A DNA stretch of 64,000 nucleotides, from the NCBI RefSeq assembly GCF_019429535.1, contig NZ_JAHXZM010000003.1, positions 248,001-312,000 on the forward strand, written 5' to 3'. The DNA comes from Sphingomonas citricola. GTDB lineage: Bacteria > Pseudomonadota > Alphaproteobacteria > Sphingomonadales > Sphingomonadaceae. The notes beneath the pieces were generated by a model, which had not been told where the DNA came from, ran no database searches, and was given only the letters and a program-made list of their open reading frames with translations. A program made the position numbers and the translations under genes. Below are positions 18,108-27,181 of this stretch, piece by piece (position 1 is the first letter of the stretch; each line of letters begins with the position of its first letter).

Positions 18108-19476
18108 AACGCTTCTGCCCGCTCTCCTCGCCGCATCGTTCGCGAACGGGACCGCGCTCGCGCAGAGTGCTGCCCTGATCGCGGCCCCCACACCGGCAGC
18201 CAACCAGCCTTACGCCCGCGCGGTCGCGGCGGGCTACAAGGCCGCGACGCTCTGCACCGGCGTCTTCAACGCCGGGCGTAGCGCGGCGGCGATCGAGGGG
18301 TTGGAACTGCGCGGCATCTACCCCGAATATGATGCGCTGGTGCCGACGCTGCCCGCGATCATCGACCGGCGAAGCGCGAGCGTCAGCGTACGCTTCGCCG
18401 CCGACCTGCCGCCGCGGCGCGCGACTTGGCGCAAGGGGGCGGGCTGCACACTCGCCCCCATTGGGTCCGCATCCCCGGCGATCGTGACGACCTATGCGCC
18501 ACCCCCCGCCCCGACCGGGGCCGATCCGCGCGCCTGGCCGCTTGGCGACGCCGGGATCGCGCCCGCCCCCTCACCAGCGCTCGCCGCTGCCGTCGCACGT
18601 GCCTTTACCGATGACGACCGCAGCGGCCGGACCGTCGGCGTCGTCGTCGTGCGCGATGGGCAGGTCGTCGCGGAGCGGTACCGTGACGGGTTCGGCCCCT
18701 TCGTCGCCAATCGCACCTGGTCGGTCGCGAAGAGTATCTCCGGCACCCTCGTCGGCATGACGGGCACCGACCCCATGCGGCCCGCGAACATTCCCGAATG
18801 GACCTCCGCCGATCCGCGCCGCGCAATCACGCTCGACAATCTGCTGCGCATGGCCTCGGGCCTCCACAGCGACACCGCCGGCAACCGCACCGACGCGATC
18901 TATTTCGGCGGCACGAGCGTGACCGAGCAAGCTCCGTCGTGGCCGCTCGAGGCGAAGCCAGGAACGCGGTTCCGTTACGCGAACAACGACATCCTGCTCG
19001 CCGTGCGCAGCCTGCGTGCCGGCCTCGGCGACGCCGCGATGGACCGGCTGCCGCCGCGTCTGTTCGCGACGCTTGGCATGACCCACACCGTCGCGCAGCG
19101 CGACTGGCAGGGCAATTACATCCTCTCCTCCGACGTCTGGTCGACCGCGCGCGATCTGGCCCGCCTGGGTCAGCTCTGGCTTCAAGACGGCGTGTGGCAG
19201 GGCGCGCGCATCCTGCCTGTCGGCTGGATGCGCTACATGACGACGCCGAGCGGCCCGCAGCCCGACCGTGCCGAGGGCTATGGCGCGACGATGTGGCTGT
19301 TCGGGCCGAAACAGGGCCTCCCCGCCGGCAGCTACGCCGCGCAAGGGAATCGCGGGCAATATGTGATGGTCGTGCCATCGGCCCGACTGGTCGTGGTACG
19401 CCGCGGCGAGGACCCCGCGGGCAGCAGCTTCGACATCGCACGCTTCACCGCCGACGTGCTGGCTGCGCAACGCTGA
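18073..19476 (+). CDS. Serine hydrolase, class C beta-lactamase family, exported
   Basis: Penicillin-binding-protein-like hydrolase. A signal peptide (cleavage near residue 30, ...GTALAQS) precedes an extra N-terminal region of about 150 residues with three Cys. The catalytic domain has SVAK (S217 to K220) as the SxxK motif and YAN (302-304) as the YxN motif. These are typical of class C beta-lactamases, EstB esterases and 6-aminohexanoate-dimer hydrolases. Start ATG at 18073 is preceded by GGTGGG; ATG at 18085 is possible. It overlaps rarA by 35 bp. True beta-lactam hydrolysis is not implied. Confidence 0.85.
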   Translation: MNDAMPISLATRTLLPALLAASFANGTALAQSAALIAAPTPAANQPYARAVAAGYKAATLCTGVFNAGRSAAAIEGLELRGIYPEYDALVPTLPAIIDRRSASVSVRFAADLPPRRATWRKGAGCTLAPIGSASPAIVTTYAPPPAPTGADPRAWPLGDAGIAPAPSPALAAAVARAFTDDDRSGRTVGVVVVRDGQVVAERYRDGFGPFVANRTWSVAKSISGTLVGMTGTDPMRPANIPEWTSADPRRAITLDNLLRMASGLHSDTAGNRTDAIYFGGTSVTEQAPSWPLEAKPGTRFRYANNDILLAVRSLRAGLGDAAMDRLPPRLFATLGMTHTVAQRDWQGNYILSSDVWSTARDLARLGQLWLQDGVWQGARILPVGWMRYMTTPSGPQPDRAEGYGATMWLFGPKQGLPAGSYAAQGNRGQYVMVVPSARLVVVRRGEDPAGSSFDIARFTADVLAAQR

Positions 19477-19490
19477 GAGACCGCGCGCCC

Positions 19491-20366
19491 GTGAATGCTG
19501 GAACCCGCTTCCGTCATTTCGCCGGGATCGACTGGTCGGGTGCCGTCGGCGAGCGGCAGAAGGGCATCCGCGTCGCGCTCTGTGCCGCGGGGCACGCCGC
19601 TCCCACACTCGTCCGCCCTGATCACGTCTGGTCACGCGCCGATGTCCTCGGCTGGCTGCTCGACGGATTGCCGCCGGAAACGCTCGTCGGGCTCGACCTC
19701 GGCATCGCGCTGCCGTTCTTCGATTGCGGCGCCTATTTCCCCGAATGGCGCGACACGCCCCCCGACGCGCGCGCATTGTGGGCGCTGGTCGACCATGTCT
19801 GCGCCGATGATCCACATTTGTCGGCGTCGAGCTTCGTCGACCATCCCGATGCCGCGCGGCACTTGCGGCGGCACGGCGGGCGGACGGGCGATCTCTTCCC
19901 GCCGGGCCGGGGACGCTGGCGCATCGCCGAATACGCGCAGGCGGCGCTTGGCCTCCATCCGGTCAGCAACCTGAACCTCGTCGGCGCGGCGCAGGTCGGC
20001 AAGTCGAGCCTGACCGGGATGCGCATGCTCCACCAGTTGGGCGGGCGGCTCCCCGTCTGGCCGGTCGACGCCGATCCGGGTCACGGCAGCCTGCTGGTCG
20101 AGATCTACACCAGCCTCGCCGCGCGCGAGGCAGGCGCGCGCGCGGGACGCAGCAAGCTGCGCGAGATCGCGTCCCTCAATCAGGCGCTCGCCACGTTCGA
20201 CAGCGCGCCGGTCGCGGGCAGCGGCGCGATCGACGACCACGCCAGCGACGCGCTTCTGAGCGCTGCCTGGCTGCGGATTGCTGCTAGGCGTCAAGCGCTC
20301 TGGCACCCCGAAACCCTCACCACGGAAGTCGCGCGGATCGAGGGCTGGACGTTCGGCGCACCCTGA
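19491..20366 (+). CDS. DUF429-like protein (predicted RNase H fold)
   Basis: The 291-aa protein starts with GTG at 19491, 15 bp after the serine hydrolase stop. FAGIDWSGA at the N terminus, VGLDLGIALPF near residue 65 and a late AIDDHASDALLSAAWL supply spaced acidic residues compatible with a DUF429/RNase H-like active site. No signal peptide or membrane helix. The upstream continuation of this frame across the serine hydrolase gene is rejected as shadow. Function unknown; DUF429 proteins are predicted nucleases. Confidence 0.65.
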   Translation: MNAGTRFRHFAGIDWSGAVGERQKGIRVALCAAGHAAPTLVRPDHVWSRADVLGWLLDGLPPETLVGLDLGIALPFFDCGAYFPEWRDTPPDARALWALVDHVCADDPHLSASSFVDHPDAARHLRRHGGRTGDLFPPGRGRWRIAEYAQAALGLHPVSNLNLVGAAQVGKSSLTGMRMLHQLGGRLPVWPVDADPGHGSLLVEIYTSLAAREAGARAGRSKLREIASLNQALATFDSAPVAGSGAIDDHASDALLSAAWLRIAARRQALWHPETLTTEVARIEGWTFGAP

Positions 20367-20427
20367 CCGGCGCGCAAAGGGGCTGGACGAGCGCGCCCGC
20401 CTGACGCATGGCGGCGCACACGGGCAC

Positions 20428-20503
20428 GCCGGTTTAGCTCAGCTGGTAGAGCAGCGGTTTTGTAAACCGAAGGTCGCGGGTTCGATTCCTGCAACCGGCA
20501 CCA
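20428..20503 (+). tRNA. tRNA-Thr (anticodon TGT)
   Basis: A 76-nt cloverleaf: acceptor arms GCCGGTT and AACCGGC, a D arm beginning GCTC, anticodon loop TTTGTAA with anticodon TGT reading ACA, T loop TTCGATT, and an encoded CCA end. The outermost anticodon-stem pair is a G-A mismatch. It lies 61 bp after the DUF429 gene. Confidence 0.97.
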
Positions 20504-20614
20504 CGTTTCCCGCCCCCGCCGCCTCCCGCATTACCGATTGTTCAGCCGGCGTCGACGCTGCGGCAACGCACGTCCCCCTATCTCCGCGGCAAGAGCTGGG
20601 AGGGTGAGGTAACG

Positions 20615-21055
20615 ATGATGGTCCGGCGGATAATCACGGCAGTGGTTGCGGTGACGGGCGTGGCGATGGGCGCATCGGCGATCGCGGCGCAACCGGCGCC
20701 GAATGCGTCGATCTACGGCACCTGGATCAACCCGTACCACAGCGTCGCCGTGCGCACCGTACCCTGCGCGAACCGTTTGTGCGGGCGCGTCGTCTGGGCA
20801 AGCCGCGAGGCGCAACAGGACGCACGCGACGGCAACGTTCCCAATCTGATCGGCACGTCGCTGCTCGAGAATTACCGCCCGACCGGGGCGCGCAGCTGGG
20901 CGGGCACCGTGTTCGTCCCCGACATGGGGCGGCATTTCTACTCGCTGATTGAGCAGGTCGACGACGGCACCATGCGCGTCCGCGGGTGCATTCTCCACGG
21001 TTTGCTCTGCAAATCGCAGCTGTGGCAGCGGATCGCGGACGTACCACGTGGATAA
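20615..21055 (+). CDS. DUF2147 domain protein, exported
   Basis: 146-aa protein with a signal peptide (cleavage after AIAA, about residue 25). The mature part begins IYGTWINPYHSVAVRTVPC, the DUF2147 pattern, with four Cys that could form disulfides (CANRLC and CILHGLLC). Start ATG at 20615 is preceded by GAGG; a second ATG follows at once. Its end overlaps the GTG of the MprF-like gene by 8 bp, so the two are translationally linked. DUF2147 proteins are periplasmic and uncharacterised. Confidence 0.85.
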   Translation: MMVRRIITAVVAVTGVAMGASAIAAQPAPNASIYGTWINPYHSVAVRTVPCANRLCGRVVWASREAQQDARDGNVPNLIGTSLLENYRPTGARSWAGTVFVPDMGRHFYSLIEQVDDGTMRVRGCILHGLLCKSQLWQRIADVPRG

Positions 21056-23696
21056 GCTTGCCCTGATCGCGACACGCTACCGCGTGGTGCTGTCGGTCGC
21101 GGTCGTGCTCCTGCTCGTCGGGCTCGGCTTCGCGGCGATGGAGCAACTAACCGCGCATCTCAGCTACAAGCAGGTCCGAGCCGCGCTCCACGCGATGACC
21201 CTGCCGCAGATCGTCGCGGCGATGACCTTCACCGCACTCAGCTACCTGGCGCTCACCTTGTACGACCTGCTCGCGCTGCGCGTGATCGGCCGGCCGCTGC
21301 CGTGGCGCACCGCCGCGCTCGCCTCGTTCACCAGCTATACGCTCAGTCACAACCTCGGCTTGTCGCTCGTGACCGGCGGGTCGGCGCGCTACCGCATCTA
21401 CACCGCCGCGGGTCTCGACGGACCCGATATCGCGCGCGTAATCGGCGTCGCCAGCGCGACGTTCTGGAGCGGAATCGTCACGGTCGCGGGCATCGCGCTG
21501 CTCGCGCGGTCCGACGCGATCACGCTTGGCGCGTTTACCCTCTCGCCGGGCGTATCGCACGCCGCGGGGGCGGTGATCCTGATGACGGCGGTGCTGCTGG
21601 TCGTCTTGTGCGCCCACGCGCGTGGGCCCTTGCGGGTCTGGCGGTTCACGCTGCCGCTTCCCAGCGCCGCGCAAGCGGTAGCGCAGATCGGCGTCGCATT
21701 GCTTGATGTCACCGCCGCCGCTGCCGCTTTGTTCGTGCTGATGCCCGGCGCGTCGCTCCACCTGCTGCCGAGCTTCGTGCTCGCCTACGCACTCGGGATC
21801 GTCGCCGCGGTCGTGACGCACGTGCCTGGCGGCATCGGCGTGTTCGAAGCGGTCGTCCTGGCGGTCTTGCCGGGTGACCGCGTCGCCGCCTTTGCCGCGC
21901 TCGTCGCTTACCGGTTGATCTATTACCTGCTCCCGCTCGCCGTCTCGGTCGCGATGCTCGCCGTGCGCGAACTGTCGCAGCCGCGCGCGTTCTCGTCACG
22001 GCTGCTGCGCGAGGGGCGGGTCGCCGCGACGGGGATCGCGCCGCTCGTCCTGTCGGCCGCGACGTTCATCGGCGGCGCAATGCTGCTGCTGTCGGGATCG
22101 CTGCCCGCGTTGAAGGGGCGCATGGGAATCCTGTCGCACGTTGCCCCCCTCCCCTTCATCGAGGCGAGCCACATCGCTGCGAGCCTCGTCGGCACGGGGC
22201 TGCTGCTGCTCGCGCCGGGATTGTACCGGCGCCTCGACGGCGCGTTCGTCGCCACGCGCGCGCTCCTCGTCGCGGGCGCCCTCTTCTCGCTGTTTAAAGG
22301 CATCGATTACGAGGAAGCCAGCGCGTGCCTGATCCTCGCGGGGCTGCTGCACTGGACCCGAGCGGCTTTCTATCGCCGTACCGCGCTGACGCAGATGCCG
22401 CTGTCGCGCGCATGGCTCGGCGCCGTCGCGATGGTCGTCGCCGCGGTCACCTGGGCGGGTTTCTTCGCCTATCGCCAGGTGCCGTATCAAGACGATCTGT
22501 GGTGGCGCTTCGCGCTACGCGCCGATGCTCCCCGCTTCCTGCGTGCGACTCTAGGCGTAGCGGTCCTGCTGTCGGGCGTCGCGATCTGGCGCTGGCTCGG
22601 CCCCGCGCCCGCGAAACCCGACATCGCGTGCGACCCGGCGCAGGTCGGCGCGATCCTCGCGCGCGCCAACAGGACCGACGCGCTCCTCGCGCTGACGGGC
22701 GACAAGAATTTCCTGCTGTCCGACGACGGCAGTGCGATGCTGATGTACCGCCGCCGCGGCGCAAGCTGGATCGTCATGGGCGACCCGGTCGGCGATCCTG
22801 CCGCATGGCCCGACCTGTTGTGGCGCATCCGCGACATGGCCGACGCGGCGCAGGGACGCTTGCTCCTGTACCAGATCACCGCACCCGTGCTCGATCTCGC
22901 GATCGGCATGGGCCTCCACGTCATCAAATATGGCGAGGAGGCGATCGTCGAACTCCCATCCTTAACCTTCGAGACGCCGCGGATGCGCTCGGTCCGCAAG
23001 GCCGAGCGCGCCGCCGCGCGCCGCGGCCTCACCTTTCGAATCGTTCCCGCCGCCCGCGTGCCGTCGATCATGGCCGAGCTCGCCCGCGTGTCGGACGAAT
23101 GGGCGATCGCCAAGGGCCATGCCGAGAAGGGGTTCAGCCTCGGTCGCTTCGATCCAGCTTATCTCTCGCATTTCGACGTCGCGGTGGCGCTCCTCGACGA
23201 TCGCATCGTTGCCTTCGCCAATTTGTGGCTGACCGAGACGCACGCGGAGGCGTCGGTCGATCTGATGCGGCAGAGCGACGACGCGCCGTCGGGGACGATG
23301 GATTTCCTGTTCGTCCACGTCATGCAATGGGCCGCCGCCCAGAGCTTCGAGCGGTTCTCGCTAGGGATCGCACCGCTGTCGGGCATCGCCGGTCGACGAC
23401 TGGCCCCCGCCTGGGCACGCGCCGCCGCGCTGATCTTTCAGCATGGCGAGCGTCTCTACGGCTTCCGCGGTCTGCGAACATATAAGGAGAAGTTCGCCCC
23501 CGCGTGGGAGCCGCGCTACATCGCGGGGCCGCGTGGGCTCGGCCTCGTGCAAGCGTTGCGCGATCTCTCGCGCCTGATCGGCCACCCCGCACCCGTGCCG
23601 CCAACCGCATCCGCCGGACTGCCGTCGTCTGGTCAACAAACGCCCACGCTGGGGGCGAATGACACGCCGCTCGGCCCGGTTGCACTGGCGATGTGA
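21048..23696 (+). CDS. mprF: MprF-like bifunctional phosphatidylglycerol aminoacyltransferase/flippase
   Basis: 882-aa membrane protein. The first roughly 540 residues hold about 14 hydrophobic helices with the flippase signature (SYTLSHNLGLSLVTGGSARYR, and VTHVPGGIGVFEAVVL). The C-terminal DUF2156 (GNAT-like) domain includes GDKNFLLSDDGSAMLMYRR and YKEKFAPAWEPRYI. Such enzymes transfer Lys or Ala from tRNA to phosphatidylglycerol and flip the product, lowering surface charge; the rhizobial version is LpiA. The GTG start at 21048 is forced by the overlap with DUF2147. The amino acid donor cannot be deduced. Confidence 0.92.
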   Translation: MDKLALIATRYRVVLSVAVVLLLVGLGFAAMEQLTAHLSYKQVRAALHAMTLPQIVAAMTFTALSYLALTLYDLLALRVIGRPLPWRTAALASFTSYTLSHNLGLSLVTGGSARYRIYTAAGLDGPDIARVIGVASATFWSGIVTVAGIALLARSDAITLGAFTLSPGVSHAAGAVILMTAVLLVVLCAHARGPLRVWRFTLPLPSAAQAVAQIGVALLDVTAAAAALFVLMPGASLHLLPSFVLAYALGIVAAVVTHVPGGIGVFEAVVLAVLPGDRVAAFAALVAYRLIYYLLPLAVSVAMLAVRELSQPRAFSSRLLREGRVAATGIAPLVLSAATFIGGAMLLLSGSLPALKGRMGILSHVAPLPFIEASHIAASLVGTGLLLLAPGLYRRLDGAFVATRALLVAGALFSLFKGIDYEEASACLILAGLLHWTRAAFYRRTALTQMPLSRAWLGAVAMVVAAVTWAGFFAYRQVPYQDDLWWRFALRADAPRFLRATLGVAVLLSGVAIWRWLGPAPAKPDIACDPAQVGAILARANRTDALLALTGDKNFLLSDDGSAMLMYRRRGASWIVMGDPVGDPAAWPDLLWRIRDMADAAQGRLLLYQITAPVLDLAIGMGLHVIKYGEEAIVELPSLTFETPRMRSVRKAERAAARRGLTFRIVPAARVPSIMAELARVSDEWAIAKGHAEKGFSLGRFDPAYLSHFDVAVALLDDRIVAFANLWLTETHAEASVDLMRQSDDAPSGTMDFLFVHVMQWAAAQSFERFSLGIAPLSGIAGRRLAPAWARAAALIFQHGERLYGFRGLRTYKEKFAPAWEPRYIAGPRGLGLVQALRDLSRLIGHPAPVPPTASAGLPSSGQQTPTLGANDTPLGPVALAM

Positions 23697-23748
23697 CCGA
23701 CGCGGGCCGCGTGCAACCCTCACCCCCAAGGCTCGTTACGGACCTGTG

Positions 23749-24447
23749 ATGACGATCAAGGTCGCGAGCTACAACATCCGCAAGGGGATCGGTACCGATC
23801 GCCGCCGCGATCCCCAACGCATCCTCGATGTCCTGACTGAGATCGACGCGGACATTGTCGCGCTGCAAGAGGCCGATCGCCGCTTCGGCACCCGCGCGGC
23901 GGTGATTACGCCGCACCTGCTCGAGGAGCATGGCGGCTGGAAAGCGGTTGGCTTCGGGGTCCGCGCGCTCAGCCTCGGCTGGCACGGCAACGCGCTGCTC
24001 GTGCGTCGCAGTGCCGTGATCGAACGGTGCGAGACCCTCCATCTGCCCGCGCTCGAACCGCGCGGCGCGGTGATGGCCGAGGTGACGCTCGACGACGCCA
24101 CGCTGCGGGTGATCGGCATGCATCTCGACCTGTCAGGGCTGTGGCGCCGTCGACAGGCGCACGCGATCATGAACCACGTCGCCGCGAGTGCGCACCAGCA
24201 CCCGACCGTAATGATGGGTGATCTGAACGAGTGGAGCCGGATGTCGGGCTGCCTGCGCGATTTCGCCAAGACCTTCGCCTTCGCGGACACCGGCCCTAGC
24301 TTCCACGCCCGCCGTCCCGTCGCCCGGCTCGACCGGATCATGGCCTCGCCCGCGCTAAGCATCGTCAATGCCGGCGTCCACGCGAGCGCCACCGCACGCC
24401 GCGCCTCGGATCACCTGCCGATCTGGGCCGAGCTGATCGCGGCATGA
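23749..24447 (+). CDS. Endonuclease/exonuclease/phosphatase (EEP) family protein
   Basis: 232-aa DNase I-fold phosphoesterase. Key residues are visible: VASYNIRKG (Asn), ALQEADRRFG (metal Glu), GMHLD (catalytic His), MGDLNEWS (Asp/Asn) and SDHLPIWAEL (C-terminal Asp-His). No signal peptide. The family covers nucleases and sphingomyelinase- or inositol-phosphatase-like enzymes. Its position between an MprF-like enzyme and a patatin phospholipase favours lipid or headgroup phosphodiesters, but this is inference. Start ATG at 23749, 52 bp after mprF; its end overlaps the patatin gene by ATGA. Confidence 0.88.
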   Translation: MTIKVASYNIRKGIGTDRRRDPQRILDVLTEIDADIVALQEADRRFGTRAAVITPHLLEEHGGWKAVGFGVRALSLGWHGNALLVRRSAVIERCETLHLPALEPRGAVMAEVTLDDATLRVIGMHLDLSGLWRRRQAHAIMNHVAASAHQHPTVMMGDLNEWSRMSGCLRDFAKTFAFADTGPSFHARRPVARLDRIMASPALSIVNAGVHASATARRASDHLPIWAELIAA

Positions 24448-26804
24448 ACACGGACCGTATAACCCCAGCGACGGATGACGTGGCCGGCGTAGGCACCGAC
24501 GCGGATGCCCCGATCGCGCGCGACAAGGAGCTTCGGCTAGCGCTCGTCTGCTACGGCGGGATTAGCCTCGCGGTTTACATGCACGGCATCACCAAGGAGG
24601 TGTGGCATCTGGCGCGTGCGAGCCGCGCGCATCAGGACGCGACGACGGAGTTGACCGGATCGGCACGCGTCTACGCCGATCTGCTCGCGGAGATGCGCGA
24701 CGCCGCCGGCGTCAGTCTGCGCGTCCTCCCCGACATCGTCGCGGGCGCGAGTGCGGGCGGGATCAACGGCATCTTTCTCGCCCAGGCGATATCGGCGGGT
24801 CAGTCGCTCGACCCGCTGACCGACCTCTGGCTCGACGGTGCAGACGTCGAACGGCTGATCGAATCCGATGCCGCGCCGGCCTCGCGCTTCTCCAAGGTGT
24901 GGGCGCTTCCGATCGCGTGGATGGCCGCGGGGCGAGGCGCCGATCAGCTCGACGGGTCGGACGAACACACGCGTGAGGAGGTCCGAACGAAGCTGTCGCA
25001 CTTTATCCGCTCGCGCTGGTTCGAGCCGCCCTTCTCGGGCGCGGGCTTCACCAACATGCTGCTCGATGCGTTCGCCGCGATGGCAGCCGCGCCGCGCGGG
25101 CCGCGCCTGCTGCCGCCCGGACAACCACTCGACCTCTTCGTCACCGTGACCGACTTCACCGGCCACCCCGAGCGACTGCGGCTCCATTCCCCCCCGGAGG
25201 TGATCGAGACCGAGCATCGTCTCGTGTTTCCCTTCGGCGACAAGGGGCAAGCGTGCGACACGCTGGCCGACCCTGCCGAACTCGCCTTCGCCGCGCGTGC
25301 CACCTCCAGCTTTCCCGGTGCCTTTCCGCCCCTGACGGTTGCTGAGGTCGACAACGCGCTCGCGACGCGCGGCGCCAGCTGGCCCGGACGCCGGGTGTTC
25401 TTGCGTCGCGTGCTGCCGCGCCAGTTCGCCGCCAACACGATCGGCAAGACCGCGTTGATCGACGGATCGGTTCTCGCCAATGCACCTTTCCGCCCCGCGA
25501 TCGACGCCTTGCGCGACCGTCCCGCGCGGCGCGAGATCGATCGGCGCTTCGTTTACATCGATCCATCGCCGGGCATGAAGTTTCGGCTATCGGGCTCCGT
25601 CGACGGCGTCCCCGGCTTCTTTCAGACCATTCTAGGCGCGGTCAGCGAGCTGCCGCGTCAGCAGCCGATCCGCGACAACCTCGAGGCGCTGGCGGAGCGT
25701 TCACGCCGGATAAAGCGGATGCGCGCGATCGTCGACGCGATTCGACCCGAGGTAGAGCGCGAAATCGAGCAGCTGTTCGGCCGCACCTTCTTCCTCGACC
25801 GCCCGACAGCGGCGCGACTCGTCGCGTGGCGCCGCCGGGCGCAAGTGTCTGCGGCGGAGCGCGCGGGTTTTTCCTACGCGGGCTACGGCCATCTGAAGGT
25901 CGCGAATGTGACCGAATTCGTCGCAACGCTGCTTCACGCGGTCGGCGGCGCGCCGGGCTCTCAGCGGTCAAGCAACACCCGCGCGCGCATTGACGAGGCA
26001 CTGGCTCGCCGCGGCGTAATCGCCGATGCCGCGTTCGCGGGTGCGGGCAACGACGCGGCGATCACCTTCTTGCGCACGTTCGACCTCGATTTTCGCGTCC
26101 GCCGCCTGCGCCTCCTCGCGCGCCGGATCAGCGAGGCGGAGGTGGAGGCGGGCGCCGCCACGCTCGAACCCCTGCGCGAGGCGGTGTACGATTCGCTCGG
26201 CATCTATCTCGACCGGCGCCGGCCCGAGCGGTACCGTGGGCTCCGCCCGCTCGTCCGCGCGACTCGCCGCGATGCGGAGTCTCTGCTCGACGCGCTCGGT
26301 GCCTCGCTCGATCTCACGCAGGCCGATGCGCTCACCGACGAGCGAATCGCGGTGGCACTCGCAAAGCTGCCGCGCGAGCAGCGCCGCACGATGCTGCTCA
26401 ACTACCTCGGCTTCCCGTACATCGACGTCGCGACGCTACCGCTCCTTCAGGGCGAAGGCACCGATGAATATGACCCGATCCGCGTCGACCGCATCTCGCC
26501 CGACGACGCGCGGACGATTCGCGGCGGCGGCGCCGAAGCGACGTTGAAAGGCATACAATTCAGCAGTTTCGGCGCCTTCTTCAGCCGCGCCTACCGCGAG
26601 AACGATTATTTGTGGGGCCGCCTGCACGGCGCCGAACGGATGATCGACATCGCCGTCTCGACGCTCCCCCCAACCGCCCGACTCCGTCCTGGCCGCGTCG
26701 CCGCCATAAAACGCGCGGCATTCAGAGCCATCATGATCGAAGAGCAGCCCAGATTGACGATGATACCGGCGCTGTTCGCGTCGCTGCGACGGGAGATTGG
26801 CTGA
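24444..26804 (+). CDS. Patatin-like phospholipase (long form with C-terminal extension)
   Basis: 786-aa protein with an N-terminal patatin acyl-hydrolase domain. LALVCYGGISLAVYMHGI is the start of the fold, GASAGG (101-106, S103) is the nucleophile elbow, and DGSVLANAP (D340) supplies the catalytic Asp, with Ser replacing the usual Gly/Ala after DG. The C-terminal 400 residues resemble the extension of the large bacterial patatin-like proteins. A few hydrophobic segments but no signal peptide, so it is probably cytoplasmic or membrane-associated. It is coupled to the EEP gene by a 4-base overlap. Confidence 0.9.
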   Translation: MNTDRITPATDDVAGVGTDADAPIARDKELRLALVCYGGISLAVYMHGITKEVWHLARASRAHQDATTELTGSARVYADLLAEMRDAAGVSLRVLPDIVAGASAGGINGIFLAQAISAGQSLDPLTDLWLDGADVERLIESDAAPASRFSKVWALPIAWMAAGRGADQLDGSDEHTREEVRTKLSHFIRSRWFEPPFSGAGFTNMLLDAFAAMAAAPRGPRLLPPGQPLDLFVTVTDFTGHPERLRLHSPPEVIETEHRLVFPFGDKGQACDTLADPAELAFAARATSSFPGAFPPLTVAEVDNALATRGASWPGRRVFLRRVLPRQFAANTIGKTALIDGSVLANAPFRPAIDALRDRPARREIDRRFVYIDPSPGMKFRLSGSVDGVPGFFQTILGAVSELPRQQPIRDNLEALAERSRRIKRMRAIVDAIRPEVEREIEQLFGRTFFLDRPTAARLVAWRRRAQVSAAERAGFSYAGYGHLKVANVTEFVATLLHAVGGAPGSQRSSNTRARIDEALARRGVIADAAFAGAGNDAAITFLRTFDLDFRVRRLRLLARRISEAEVEAGAATLEPLREAVYDSLGIYLDRRRPERYRGLRPLVRATRRDAESLLDALGASLDLTQADALTDERIAVALAKLPREQRRTMLLNYLGFPYIDVATLPLLQGEGTDEYDPIRVDRISPDDARTIRGGGAEATLKGIQFSSFGAFFSRAYRENDYLWGRLHGAERMIDIAVSTLPPTARLRPGRVAAIKRAAFRAIMIEEQPRLTMIPALFASLRREIG

Positions 26805-26845
26805 AGGCTGGTAAAAAGATAACGGCGACGATAGCGTCGCGCGCG

Positions 26846-27181
26846 ATGCAGTTTCTCAAAATTCTGTTCTGGTGCCTGCTCGCATTCATCGCTGCGGTGT
26901 TCACCTTCGGTAATTGGACAACGGTTTCGGTCCAGCTTTTCGGCGGGTTGGTCATGGAGATCAATCTGCCGCTTTTGCTGCTGCTGGCCTTCTTGCTCGG
27001 TTTCATTCCGACGCTGATCTACCAGCATGTCGTACGCTGGCGGTTGCGTCAGCGCCTGTCCGCAGCCGAGCGTGCGCTGGCAAGCACACGCGCCATCAGC
27101 GAAGCGGCGCTGCCCGTGTCCACATCCGGCCCCGCCCAGGCTGCTCCTCCATCCGCACCTACCGCGCCAGAGGCGATCTGA
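26846..27181 (+). CDS. LapA-domain (DUF1049) membrane protein
   Basis: 111-aa protein with two membrane helices (FLKILFWCLLAFIAAVFTFG and INLPLLLLLAFLLGFIPTL), a short loop containing NWTTVSVQLFGG, and an Arg-rich then Ala/Pro-rich cytoplasmic tail. This is the LapA/DUF1049 pattern; E. coli LapA helps regulate LPS assembly with LapB. The start ATG at 26846 begins the first helix; there is no strong ribosome-binding site. Its stop overlaps the pyrF start by one base. Confidence 0.85.
   Translation: MQFLKILFWCLLAFIAAVFTFGNWTTVSVQLFGGLVMEINLPLLLLLAFLLGFIPTLIYQHVVRWRLRQRLSAAERALASTRAISEAALPVSTSGPAQAAPPSAPTAPEAI

Noticed and set aside
18798..19490. Upstream extension of the DUF429 frame across the serine hydrolase gene
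   Set aside because: Overlaps a catalytic domain with SxxK and YxN motifs in another frame; the GTG at 19491 begins the conserved part.
20428..20503. tRNA-Thr as an integration (att) site for a mobile element
   Set aside because: No partial copy of the tRNA end, integrase or shift in composition nearby; flanking genes are ordinary chromosomal genes.
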